From contig QIDD01000064.1 of assembly GCA_003230355.1 (NCBI GenBank), positions 1 through 6,012 on the forward strand: DNA of 6,012 nt. Reading direction: 5' to 3'. Shown here in pieces: positions 1 to 4,826 of the stretch; the stretch's first letter is position 1; each line of letters begins with the position of its first letter. The notes beneath the pieces are model-generated. The model did no database searches, was not told the DNA's origin, and saw only the letters and a list, made by a program, of their open reading frames with translations. The position numbers were made by a program, and so were the translations under genes. The stretch comes from Methanobacteriota archaeon. Its GTDB lineage: Archaea; Hydrothermarchaeota; Hydrothermarchaeia; Hydrothermarchaeales; SZUA-236.

Positions 1-147
1 GTTGGTGAAGTATATGAGATTGTCCACAGGGCAAATCCTGAGTTTTTCGATTTTTCTCTTTACAATTGCGCAGTAGCCTGTGCCTTCATCAGGTGTGTGG
101 TTAAAACATGAGCTGCACCCCCATGTGGTAGTCTCAGTACAAAGCAT
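1..147 (-). CDS. Cysteine-rich protein of unknown function, N-terminal part only
   Basis: An open frame of 49 codons starts at the ATG at 147 (minus strand) and is still open at the left edge, so only the N-terminus is visible. A GGTGA Shine-Dalgarno motif at 155-159 sits 7 nt before the ATG and decides the start. The frame continues upstream to a stop at 247-249 and offers a TTG at 201, but that codon has no ribosome binding site. The peptide begins MLCTETTTWGCSSCFN and has cysteines at residues 3, 11, 14, 26 and 39, including one CxxC. That spacing could suit a zinc or iron-sulfur site, which is inference. No signal peptide or membrane helix is visible. It is transcribed divergently from the small membrane protein at 271. 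I do not recognise the family. Coding status rests on the open frame, the ribosome binding site and protein-like composition. Confidence 0.55.
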   Translation of the reverse strand, partial: MLCTETTTWGCSSCFNHTPDEGTGYCAIVKRKIEKLRICPVDNLIYFTN

Positions 148-154
148 TTTCAAT

Positions 155-159
155 TCACC
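155..159 (-). promoter_or_regulatory. Ribosome binding site of the left-edge cysteine-rich gene
   Basis: On the minus strand the sequence GGTGA lies 7 nt upstream of the ATG at 147. It matches the core of the archaeal Shine-Dalgarno sequence GGAGGTGA. It supports this ATG over the upstream in-frame TTG at 201. Confidence 0.5.
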
Positions 160-187
160 AAAAGCACATTTAAGCTCGATGTTACAT

Positions 188-197
188 AAATAAATCT
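188..197 (-). promoter_or_regulatory. Possible TATA box for the left-edge gene
   Basis: On the minus strand an A/T-only run reading TTTATTTA lies about 40-50 nt upstream of the ATG at 147. Transcription would then start near 165-170 and leave a leader of about 20 nt, enough to hold the GGTGA site. A short dyad, TTCAA at 197-201 and TTGAA at 208-212, abuts this box. The call rests on composition and spacing only. Confidence 0.3.
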
Positions 198-230
198 TCA
201 AATTATCTTGAAATCGTTGATATGGGCGGG

Positions 231-259
231 CCGATAAAAATATAATTCACACCGATAAA
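231..259 (+). promoter_or_regulatory. Promoter of the small membrane protein, with a direct repeat around the TATA box
   Basis: A TATA-like stretch, AAAAATATA at 236-244, lies about 27 nt before the ATG at 271. That spacing fits a leaderless or nearly leaderless archaeal transcript, and no Shine-Dalgarno motif is present. The octamer CCGATAAA occurs twice in the same orientation, at 231-238 and 252-259. The copies are 21 bp apart, about two helical turns, and bracket the TATA box. A regulator bound to both copies would sit across the TBP site and the start region. The repeat is seen directly; its role as an operator is inference. Confidence 0.45.
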
Positions 260-270
260 TCTCATAGTCT

Positions 271-546
271 ATGTCGCCTCGATTTATGCTTCTTCTCGTC
301 TCGATAGCGATACTGATAGTTAATCTTTTGACTGTCAGGTTTCGGGAGCAAAAAGCGGAAAAGCTTGAAAACCAGCTTAGAATAGCTGCGGAAAATGGTG
401 GTGAAACTCTAACGGTTGAAGGGATTTCACAGGTGCTTGAAATACCCCTTTATGACGCGAAGATTCTGACCCGCAAGTTTGTGTCACGCGGCAAGATGGA
501 TGTAGAGCGAAATGAAGGGGAAGAAGTGTATGTCTTTAAATCTTGA
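271..546 (+). CDS. Small membrane-anchored protein with a probable winged-helix domain
   Basis: A 91-residue protein. Residues 5-22 form one hydrophobic helix (FMLLLVSIAILIVNLLTV), followed directly by a basic and charged stretch, RFREQKAEKLENQLR. By the positive-inside rule the C-terminal part should be cytoplasmic. Residues 33-60 look helical. Residues about 48-91 resemble a winged helix-turn-helix: a short helix (VEGISQVLEI), a turn, a second helix (LYDAKILTRKFVSRG), then a strand pair ending in EEVYVFKS. The fold is inferred from pattern, not from a recognised family. The ATG at 271 is the first start after an in-frame TAG at 265-267, and TATA spacing suggests leaderless translation. The gene is divergent from the left-edge gene. 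It converges on the deacetylase-like lipoprotein and overlaps its 3' end by 11 bp. It could be a membrane-tethered regulator or a small membrane adaptor. Confidence 0.7.
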   Translation: MSPRFMLLLVSIAILIVNLLTVRFREQKAEKLENQLRIAAENGGETLTVEGISQVLEIPLYDAKILTRKFVSRGKMDVERNEGEEVYVFKS

Positions 547-1408
547 CTCGCACTGATTCGCCAGGCGCAATCTTAGGCAGGGCGACAAAGCCTTTTTTTG
601 TGGTGAGCGTTGCGCCTGAAACACTACTCTGTCCATTGTTTGTCACAACAGCTGTGTCACCCACGATTTTCAGGCTCAGTTGATTTTGCTGTCTCCACCA
701 ATCAGCCACCTCAGAGCCTGTGGCAACCCACACATTCCTGCTCTGCAGATGTTTTAAAAAAGCCTCAAAGCGGCTGTCCACATTTTCAGGCAGGGTGTAG
801 AATGTGAAAACTCCGCCTTCATCCAATGTTTTTTCAAAGGCCAGGTAGAAAAGCGGGAGATAATCTTTGACATCTTCGTTCCAAAATGGGTCATAGGCAA
901 CTGAAAGCGGCAGCTTTACCACGCCTTCTTCAACCCGGGGGAGAAGCCCTGTTTCAGAAGCGGAATAGCTGTATTTCAGATCCCTTAGCGCTGCAAGTGT
1001 TTCAGGGCTGCTTTTGAGATAGGGTGCGCGAAATCCACGGGGCTGAAAACCAATGTCGGTGAGCATGGTGCTTGCCTTTTTGATACTTTCCCGCTGGCCT
1101 TCATAATCCTGCGGCCAGGTGCTTTGGTCCCAGCCTTTGCTTGCAACTTCATATGTCTTGAGCGGCTCTAACACTTCCTCAGCACCTTGGTAGTATCCTG
1201 CGACCACAAAGAAGGTTGCCTTTGCATCATATTTTTCAAGCAGGTCTGCCGCCCTTGTTATGTCGGTGGCCTGCGCCTGCTCAACGTCGAAGGAGATTAC
1301 AACGGCCGCATCATATCCGCTGGGCCAATTGGAAATCTGAACTTCCCCTCCTATGCAGCCGGAGGCCGTGATAACCAGGACCATCAAAACCAGATATCCA
1401 TGTTTCAA
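536..1408 (-). CDS. Lipoprotein with a polysaccharide deacetylase (NodB)-like domain, probably catalytically inactive
   Basis: A 290-residue protein. It begins with a short signal sequence and a lipobox, ASGC, with Cys18 as the likely lipidated residue, so it should be anchored on the outer face of the membrane. Residues 31-238 follow the NodB homology fold: motif 1 SFDVE (39-43), motif 2 EVASKGWDQ (87-95), motif 3 RGFRAPY (124-130), and a C-terminal part with FYTLPENVD (203-211) and VWVATGSEVADWW (226-238). Related active deacetylases have EIASHGYDH at motif 2 and an HP pair near the end. Here these histidines read Lys91, Gln95 and Leu206, so the metal site seems lost, while Asp41 and Arg127 remain. 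Residues 243-290 look like a small beta domain. The start is TTG with a GGTGGAA ribosome binding site 2 nt or more upstream; the later in-frame ATG at codon 9 would destroy the signal peptide. Family membership is fairly secure. The substrate is unknown. Confidence 0.8.
   Translation of the reverse strand: MKHGYLVLMVLVITASGCIGGEVQISNWPSGYDAAVVISFDVEQAQATDITRAADLLEKYDAKATFFVVAGYYQGAEEVLEPLKTYEVASKGWDQSTWPQDYEGQRESIKKASTMLTDIGFQPRGFRAPYLKSSPETLAALRDLKYSYSASETGLLPRVEEGVVKLPLSVAYDPFWNEDVKDYLPLFYLAFEKTLDEGGVFTFYTLPENVDSRFEAFLKHLQSRNVWVATGSEVADWWRQQNQLSLKIVGDTAVVTNNGQSSVSGATLTTKKGFVALPKIAPGESVRVKI
575..599 (+). terminator. Possible terminator of the small membrane protein gene
   Basis: A short inverted repeat, AGGC at 575-578 and GCCT at 590-593, runs into seven T residues at 593-599, about 45 nt after the stop codon at 544-546. 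A T tract alone can terminate archaeal RNA polymerase. The element lies inside the 3' part of the opposing lipoprotein gene, where the same bases encode Lys-Lys-Gly, so the match could be coincidental. Confidence 0.3.
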
Positions 1409-1410
1409 AC

Positions 1411-1417
1411 TTCCACC
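1411..1417 (-). promoter_or_regulatory. Ribosome binding site deciding a TTG start
   Basis: On the minus strand GGTGGAA lies just before the TTG at 1408. It matches the archaeal Shine-Dalgarno core only in part (GGTG) and sits rather close to the start. No ATG or GTG occurs in frame between it and the upstream stop at 1433-1435, so it supports the TTG, which also preserves a complete lipoprotein signal. Confidence 0.4.
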
Positions 1418-1437
1418 AAGAAAAAATGAGGGTTAAC

Positions 1438-1449
1438 TTAATTATTAAT
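1438..1449 (-). promoter_or_regulatory. Possible TATA box for the lipoprotein gene
   Basis: An all-A/T run (ATTAATAATTAA on the minus strand) is centred about 35 nt upstream of the TTG at 1408. It would place the transcript start near 1418-1420, just ahead of the GGTGGAA site. It shares the 108-bp divergent region with the operon promoter. Confidence 0.35.
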
Positions 1450-1483
1450 CTTTGCATTGCCAGGCTCGACTTTGGAGAACAAC

Positions 1484-1492
1484 AATTAAATA
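1484..1492 (+). promoter_or_regulatory. TATA box of the isomerase-hisS operon, probably leaderless
   Basis: AATTAAATA resembles the archaeal box A (TTTAWATA). Its centre is about 28 nt before the ATG at 1517, which predicts a start of transcription around 1510-1516. The only GGAG upstream (1474-1477) is about 40 nt away, too far to act as a ribosome binding site. Leaderless translation of the first operon gene is therefore likely. Confidence 0.5.
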
Positions 1493-1516
1493 AGTCCAGT
1501 CCTCTAAATATATGAG

Positions 1517-2452
1517 ATGGGCTCTAAGGATGTGCATGAGATTTCGGAAAAGATTCAGTCGATGGAGATTCGGGGCGCTGGTAAGATTGCCAGAAGCGCG
1601 GCCGAGGCTCTCAGGCAGTTTGCAAAAGACTCAGATGAAGAAAGTATAGATGAGTTTCTCAGCCAGCTCAGAGAGGCTGGCGGCGTCTTGATTTCATCGC
1701 GGCCCTCTGCAGTTTCACTTCCAAACAGCGTGCGATACATCCTGCATCGCGTGGAAAACACAAGGGTAGATGATGTTGAAGAGTTGAAAGAGGCGGCTAT
1801 AAAAATCGCTGATGAATTTATAAAAAACTCGGTGGAGGCTGTGGAGAAGATCGGCCTTTATGGTGCCAAGCGCATTGAAGACGGTGACACTGTGATGACC
1901 CACTGCAATTCTGCAGCTGCGCTTGAAGTGATTAAATCTGCCTGGGGTGAGGGAAAGGACATCCGCGTAATTGCATCCGAGGCCCGGCCAAGGTATCAGG
2001 GCCATATCACAGTGCGCGAGCTTGCAGCGGAGGGGATTCCTGTAACACTTATCGTTGATTCTGCTGTGCGGGCTGTGATGAAGCAGGTGGACAAGGTTGT
2101 GGTAGGCGCTGACAGCATTGCTGCAAACGGCGCAGTAATAAACAAGATCGGCACGTCTCAGATTGCGCTCTGTGCTCACGAGGCCAGGGTCCGGTTTTTT
2201 GTTGCCGCTGAAACCTATAAATTTCATCCTGAAACCTCGCTTGGAGACATTGTGGAGATTGAGGAGCGCGACCCCTCTGAGGTTGCTGATCCCGCTGATT
2301 TTGAAGGGGTTAATATTCGAAACCTGGCATTTGACGTGACACCGCCTGAATATATTGATCTTATCGTGACTGAGAAGGGCGTGATCCCTGCGCAGGCTGC
2401 GATAATGATCATTAAAGAGGAGTTCGGCTGGGCTGTGGGCGGCAGATGGTAG
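1517..2452 (+). CDS. Ribose-1,5-bisphosphate isomerase (eIF2B alpha/beta/delta-like family)
   Basis: This 311-residue enzyme converts ribose 1,5-bisphosphate to ribulose 1,5-bisphosphate. In the archaeal AMP pathway it links AMP phosphorylase to type III RuBisCO in the cytoplasm. Conserved stretches include IRGAGKIARSAAEAL (18-32), SRPSAVSLPNSVRYILHRV (61-79), THCNSAA (128-134), SEARPRYQGHITVRELAAEG (154-173) and VVVGADSIAANGAVINKIGT (194-213). Cys130 and Asp199 fit the catalytic Cys/Asp pair known from the Thermococcus enzyme and have the same separation of 69 residues. Length matches the family (about 310-325). The HCNSAA and GADSIAANG motifs, with the AMP-pathway-type N-terminus, argue against a translation initiation factor eIF2B subunit or methylthioribose-1-phosphate isomerase. 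The ATG at 1517 is the only sensible in-frame start after a TAA at 1505-1507. The gene heads the operon and overlaps the next gene by 7 bp. Confidence 0.92.
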   Translation: MGSKDVHEISEKIQSMEIRGAGKIARSAAEALRQFAKDSDEESIDEFLSQLREAGGVLISSRPSAVSLPNSVRYILHRVENTRVDDVEELKEAAIKIADEFIKNSVEAVEKIGLYGAKRIEDGDTVMTHCNSAAALEVIKSAWGEGKDIRVIASEARPRYQGHITVRELAAEGIPVTLIVDSAVRAVMKQVDKVVVGADSIAANGAVINKIGTSQIALCAHEARVRFFVAAETYKFHPETSLGDIVEIEERDPSEVADPADFEGVNIRNLAFDVTPPEYIDLIVTEKGVIPAQAAIMIIKEEFGWAVGGRW

Positions 2453-3129
2453 AGGTCATTGCTGTTCTGGATATTCGGGGTGGGGTGGCTGTAGCTGGAA
2501 AGTCCGGCCGCCGGGATGAGTACAAGCCGCTTAAAACTGTTTTTTCAGATTCATCAAATCCAGTTGAAATAACCTCAAATCTTCCATGCCCACGGCTTTA
2601 TGTTGCGGATCTCGATGGAATCTCACGCGGGCAGCCTGACACTGGTACTCTAAAGTCGCTTTCAAAGTTGAAGAGGGTGATGGTTGATCTCGGTGTTAGA
2701 GGTGCTCACGACCTCCAGTTGTTTTCAGAGATGGATTGTGACATCGTGCTCGGCACTGAGACAATTTCTGATATAGATGTGATAACCGAGGCTATACAGC
2801 GATTCGGCGGCGGGCGCATAATTGTAAGTATTGACATAAAAAATGGAGTAGTACTGTCTAGTTTTCTACCTTCTCAGCCTTTGAAGACATACCGGCTGCT
2901 CGTGGCTGAGGGTGTGGAGCGCGTGATATTTCTCGACATCTCATCTGTTGGCACCGGGAAGTCTGACTATGGATTCATAAAAGATTTAAATAAGGCTGGA
3001 GAAATCCTCTTAGGTGGCGGGATAACTGCTGAGGACTTTGAGTGGCTCGAATGTGCCCCTGTTGACGGGGTCCTGGTTGGAACCGCCCTTCACAGAGGCG
3101 AACTGGACGTGAAACAAAGTGGAAGTTGA
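2446..3129 (+). CDS. HisA/HisF-related TIM-barrel protein of unknown substrate
   Basis: A 227-residue protein related to ProFAR isomerase (HisA) but divergent from it; it fits the HisA/HisF-related family seen in methanogens. It starts with VIAVLDIRGGVAVAGKSGRR, like the HisA N-terminus. Asp9 and Asp130 (in IIVSIDIKNG) fall where HisA carries its two catalytic aspartates. The YVADLDGISRG stretch (52-62) is typical of the fold. The GGGIT turn (190-194) and GVLVGTALHRG (208-218) form the usual phosphate-binding half of the barrel. It should therefore bind a phosphorylated sugar and may isomerise it, but it need not act in histidine synthesis, because true HisA is slightly longer (about 240). 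The ATG overlaps the isomerase stop by 7 bp and lacks a strong Shine-Dalgarno sequence, which suggests coupled translation. I recall such proteins co-occurring with C1-cofactor (methanopterin/methanofuran) genes, but nothing here proves that role. Confidence 0.85.
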   Translation: MVEVIAVLDIRGGVAVAGKSGRRDEYKPLKTVFSDSSNPVEITSNLPCPRLYVADLDGISRGQPDTGTLKSLSKLKRVMVDLGVRGAHDLQLFSEMDCDIVLGTETISDIDVITEAIQRFGGGRIIVSIDIKNGVVLSSFLPSQPLKTYRLLVAEGVERVIFLDISSVGTGKSDYGFIKDLNKAGEILLGGGITAEDFEWLECAPVDGVLVGTALHRGELDVKQSGS

Positions 3130-3541
3130 AACACGGGAAATCAGGCTCAAAACAAAGGGGCAAGGCGACATCAAAGATATAACAGGGCTTGTGGAATCTG
3201 AGATCAAGGGTTCAGGCCTTCAGAACGGCACTGTTACAGTCTTTGTCCCTGGTTCTACGGCTGCGGTAACAACTATGGAATATGAGCCGGGCCTAATAAA
3301 GGATATCCCACTCGCACTGGAAAAGATCGCGCCCTCTGGAGCGGATTATGAACACCATAAGACATGGGGTGACTTCAACGGCTCGGCCCATGTGCGGGCG
3401 GCGCTCATCGGCCCTAGCATCGTTGTTCCCTTCACCGAGGGGCGGCTGGTTCTTGGAACATGGCAGCAGATAGCGCTTCTGGACTTTGACACAGGTCCAA
3501 GGGACCGGCGTGTCGTGCTCCAGATAATGGGGGTGAGTTAA
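3119..3541 (+). CDS. YjbQ/UPF0047 family protein
   Basis: A 140-residue protein of the widespread YjbQ (UPF0047, secondary thiamine-phosphate synthase) family, at the normal family length. Diagnostic stretches are FVPGSTAAVTTMEYEPGL (42-59), YEHHKTWGDFNGSAHVRAAL (77-96), GPSIVVPFTEGRLVLGTWQQI (98-118) and LDFDTGPRDRRVV (121-133). The conserved His79, His80, Asp85, Asn87 and His91 cluster is intact, so the protein should be functional. Some bacterial members can substitute weakly for thiamine phosphate synthase; the physiological role is unsettled, and I would not assign a pathway. The start is GTG at 3119, inside the last codons of the HisA-like gene (11-bp overlap), with a weak GGACGTGA motif at 3105-3112. 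It ends with TAA, one base before the hisS start. Confidence 0.92.
   Translation: MEVETREIRLKTKGQGDIKDITGLVESEIKGSGLQNGTVTVFVPGSTAAVTTMEYEPGLIKDIPLALEKIAPSGADYEHHKTWGDFNGSAHVRAALIGPSIVVPFTEGRLVLGTWQQIALLDFDTGPRDRRVVLQIMGVS
3529..3536 (+). promoter_or_regulatory. Strong Shine-Dalgarno site for hisS
   Basis: GGGGGTGA lies within the last codons of the YjbQ gene, 6 nt before the TTG at 3543. It matches the archaeal anti-Shine-Dalgarno at nearly every base. It fixes TTG as the hisS start, consistent with the expected FKRPRGTRD N-terminus. Confidence 0.75.
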
Positions 3542-3542
3542 G

Positions 3543-4826
3543 TTGTTTAAACGGCCCAGGGGCACGCGAGACCTTCTGCCCAAGGAAATGGCGGCGCGAA
3601 GAGCTGTGGAATCGGTATTGAGAGAGACCTTTGAACGCTATGGTTATGGCGAGGTGCAGACACCGACTTTTGAACACCTTGAACTTATCACCGCAAAATC
3701 GGGTGACGAGATAACCGATCATCTCTATGATTTCGTGGATAAGTCGAATAGAAAACTCACGCTTCGACCAGAGCTTTCTGCGCCGACAATAAGGCTCTAT
3801 GTAAATGAACTTCGGAATCGGCCGAAACCGCGAAAGCTCTACTATTTTGAGAACTGCTTCAGATACGAGAGAACCCAGAAAGGCAGGTATCGGGAGTTCT
3901 GGCAGGCCGGGGTTGAACTTGTGGGAAGCGCTCGTCCTGAAGCCGAGGCAGAGGTTGTAGCCCTCGCTGCGGCCTGTCTTGAAAATATCGGCTTGAAAAA
4001 TTATGGTCTCACTATCGGCAATCGCGGGATTTTTAGAGCGGTTTTCAATCATTATAATATCGCTGAAGATGCGCAGAATCTGATACTCAGCCAGCTTGAT
4101 AAAAAAGACGTTCAATTTGCTGATCTTGACATGCCAAAGGATGCAAAGAATATTACTGTTTCGATTATAAAACCTATTGCAATGATTAAAGAATCGCTTG
4201 CGAATCGAAAGAATATCCGCTCCAGGCTGCAAACTATATTAAAAGATGATTTTAAAATTATTGAGTCAGAGTTAAGGGACTTCGAAGAATTTTTAGACCT
4301 GCTTGAAGGATTTGGAGCAACCGATTGTGAAATCGATTTTCTAATCGCCCGCGGTCTCGACTACTACACGGGAATGGTCTTTGAAATCTTTGCAAAGGAA
4401 GGGTTGGGCGCTCAGAACCAGATACTTGGCGGCGGGACATTTTCGCTTGTAAAGCTTATGGGCGGCGGGGATGTGCCTTCCTGCGGCTTTGGATTTGGTT
4501 TTGACAGGCTAATGCTTGCATTGGAATCTCAGGGCGCGTTGCCTGCATCTGCTGCTGCCCCGCGTGTCTTTGTAGTGCCGGAGACGCGGAAAATGTTAAA
4601 TAGAGCGATAGAGATAGTTTCGGATTTGAGAAAGGAGGTATCCTGTGAACTTGAGCTTATGGGCAGAAAACTTGGAAAAGCGCTGTCCTACGCAAACACT
4701 GAAGAGATTGCCTATGTGCTCATTGTTTCAGAAGACTCAGAGGGTGACGAAGTGATACTTAAAGACATGCGCAGTGGAGCGCAAAAGACGATAGATTATC
4801 GGGAGGTCCCTGATGAAGTGGGGTAG
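3543..4826 (+). CDS. hisS: Histidyl-tRNA synthetase
   Basis: A 427-residue class II aminoacyl-tRNA synthetase that charges tRNA-His in the cytoplasm; the length is normal. The N-terminus has the KRPRGTRDLLP signature. LRPELSAPTIRLYVNEL (74-90) forms part of the catalytic core. Motif 2 is YYFENCFRYERTQKGRYREF (100-119), with the ATP-contacting arginine. The histidine-specific loop LIARGLDYYTGMVFEIF lies at 267-283, and motif 3, GFGFGFDRL, at 315-323. Residues about 160-255 are the helical insertion between motif 2 and the histidine loop. Residues 340-421 (PRVFVVPETRK onward) form the C-terminal anticodon-binding domain. All key motifs are intact. It starts at TTG with a strong GGGGGTGA site, one base after the YjbQ stop. 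Its end overlaps the next gene by 14 bp. DNA of the insertion domain (about 4021-4320) is visibly more A/T-rich than the rest of the gene. Confidence 0.96.
   Translation: MFKRPRGTRDLLPKEMAARRAVESVLRETFERYGYGEVQTPTFEHLELITAKSGDEITDHLYDFVDKSNRKLTLRPELSAPTIRLYVNELRNRPKPRKLYYFENCFRYERTQKGRYREFWQAGVELVGSARPEAEAEVVALAAACLENIGLKNYGLTIGNRGIFRAVFNHYNIAEDAQNLILSQLDKKDVQFADLDMPKDAKNITVSIIKPIAMIKESLANRKNIRSRLQTILKDDFKIIESELRDFEEFLDLLEGFGATDCEIDFLIARGLDYYTGMVFEIFAKEGLGAQNQILGGGTFSLVKLMGGGDVPSCGFGFGFDRLMLALESQGALPASAAAPRVFVVPETRKMLNRAIEIVSDLRKEVSCELELMGRKLGKALSYANTEEIAYVLIVSEDSEGDEVILKDMRSGAQKTIDYREVPDEVG
4801..4807 (+). promoter_or_regulatory. Strong Shine-Dalgarno site for the surface-protein gene
   Basis: GGGAGGT lies inside the hisS 3' end, 5 nt before the ATG at 4813. 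It sets the start of the surface protein directly at its signal peptide and indicates efficient initiation independent of hisS termination. Confidence 0.7.

Noticed and set aside
350..370. A-rich runs that would be T tracts on the minus strand, as a terminator for the lipoprotein gene
   Set aside because: The runs are only four or five bases long, interrupted, and about 170 nt past the stop codon, so support is too weak to annotate.
610..1429. Plus-strand frames at 610-807 and 1187-1429 opposite the lipoprotein gene
   Set aside because: They have low-complexity or random composition and no initiation signal, and lie opposite a gene with clear NodB-fold motifs.
1505..1512. TAAATATA just before the isomerase ATG as a TATA box
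   Set aside because: It would place the transcript start inside the gene, near 1533-1537, beyond the supported ATG. The box at 1484-1492 has the right spacing.
1715..2227. A 170-codon minus-strand frame opposite the isomerase gene
   Set aside because: It has the random-looking Cys/His-rich composition of an antisense frame and is covered by a well-supported plus-strand enzyme.
2446..3129. Calling this gene hisA
   Set aside because: The protein is clearly HisA-related but shorter and divergent, and no other histidine-biosynthesis gene is nearby (hisS is a tRNA synthetase), so the symbol would mislead.
3432..4232. A 266-codon open frame on the minus strand opposite the YjbQ gene and hisS
   Set aside because: It lies wholly opposite two strongly recognised genes, has no ribosome binding site or familiar motif, and its product reads like an antisense shadow.
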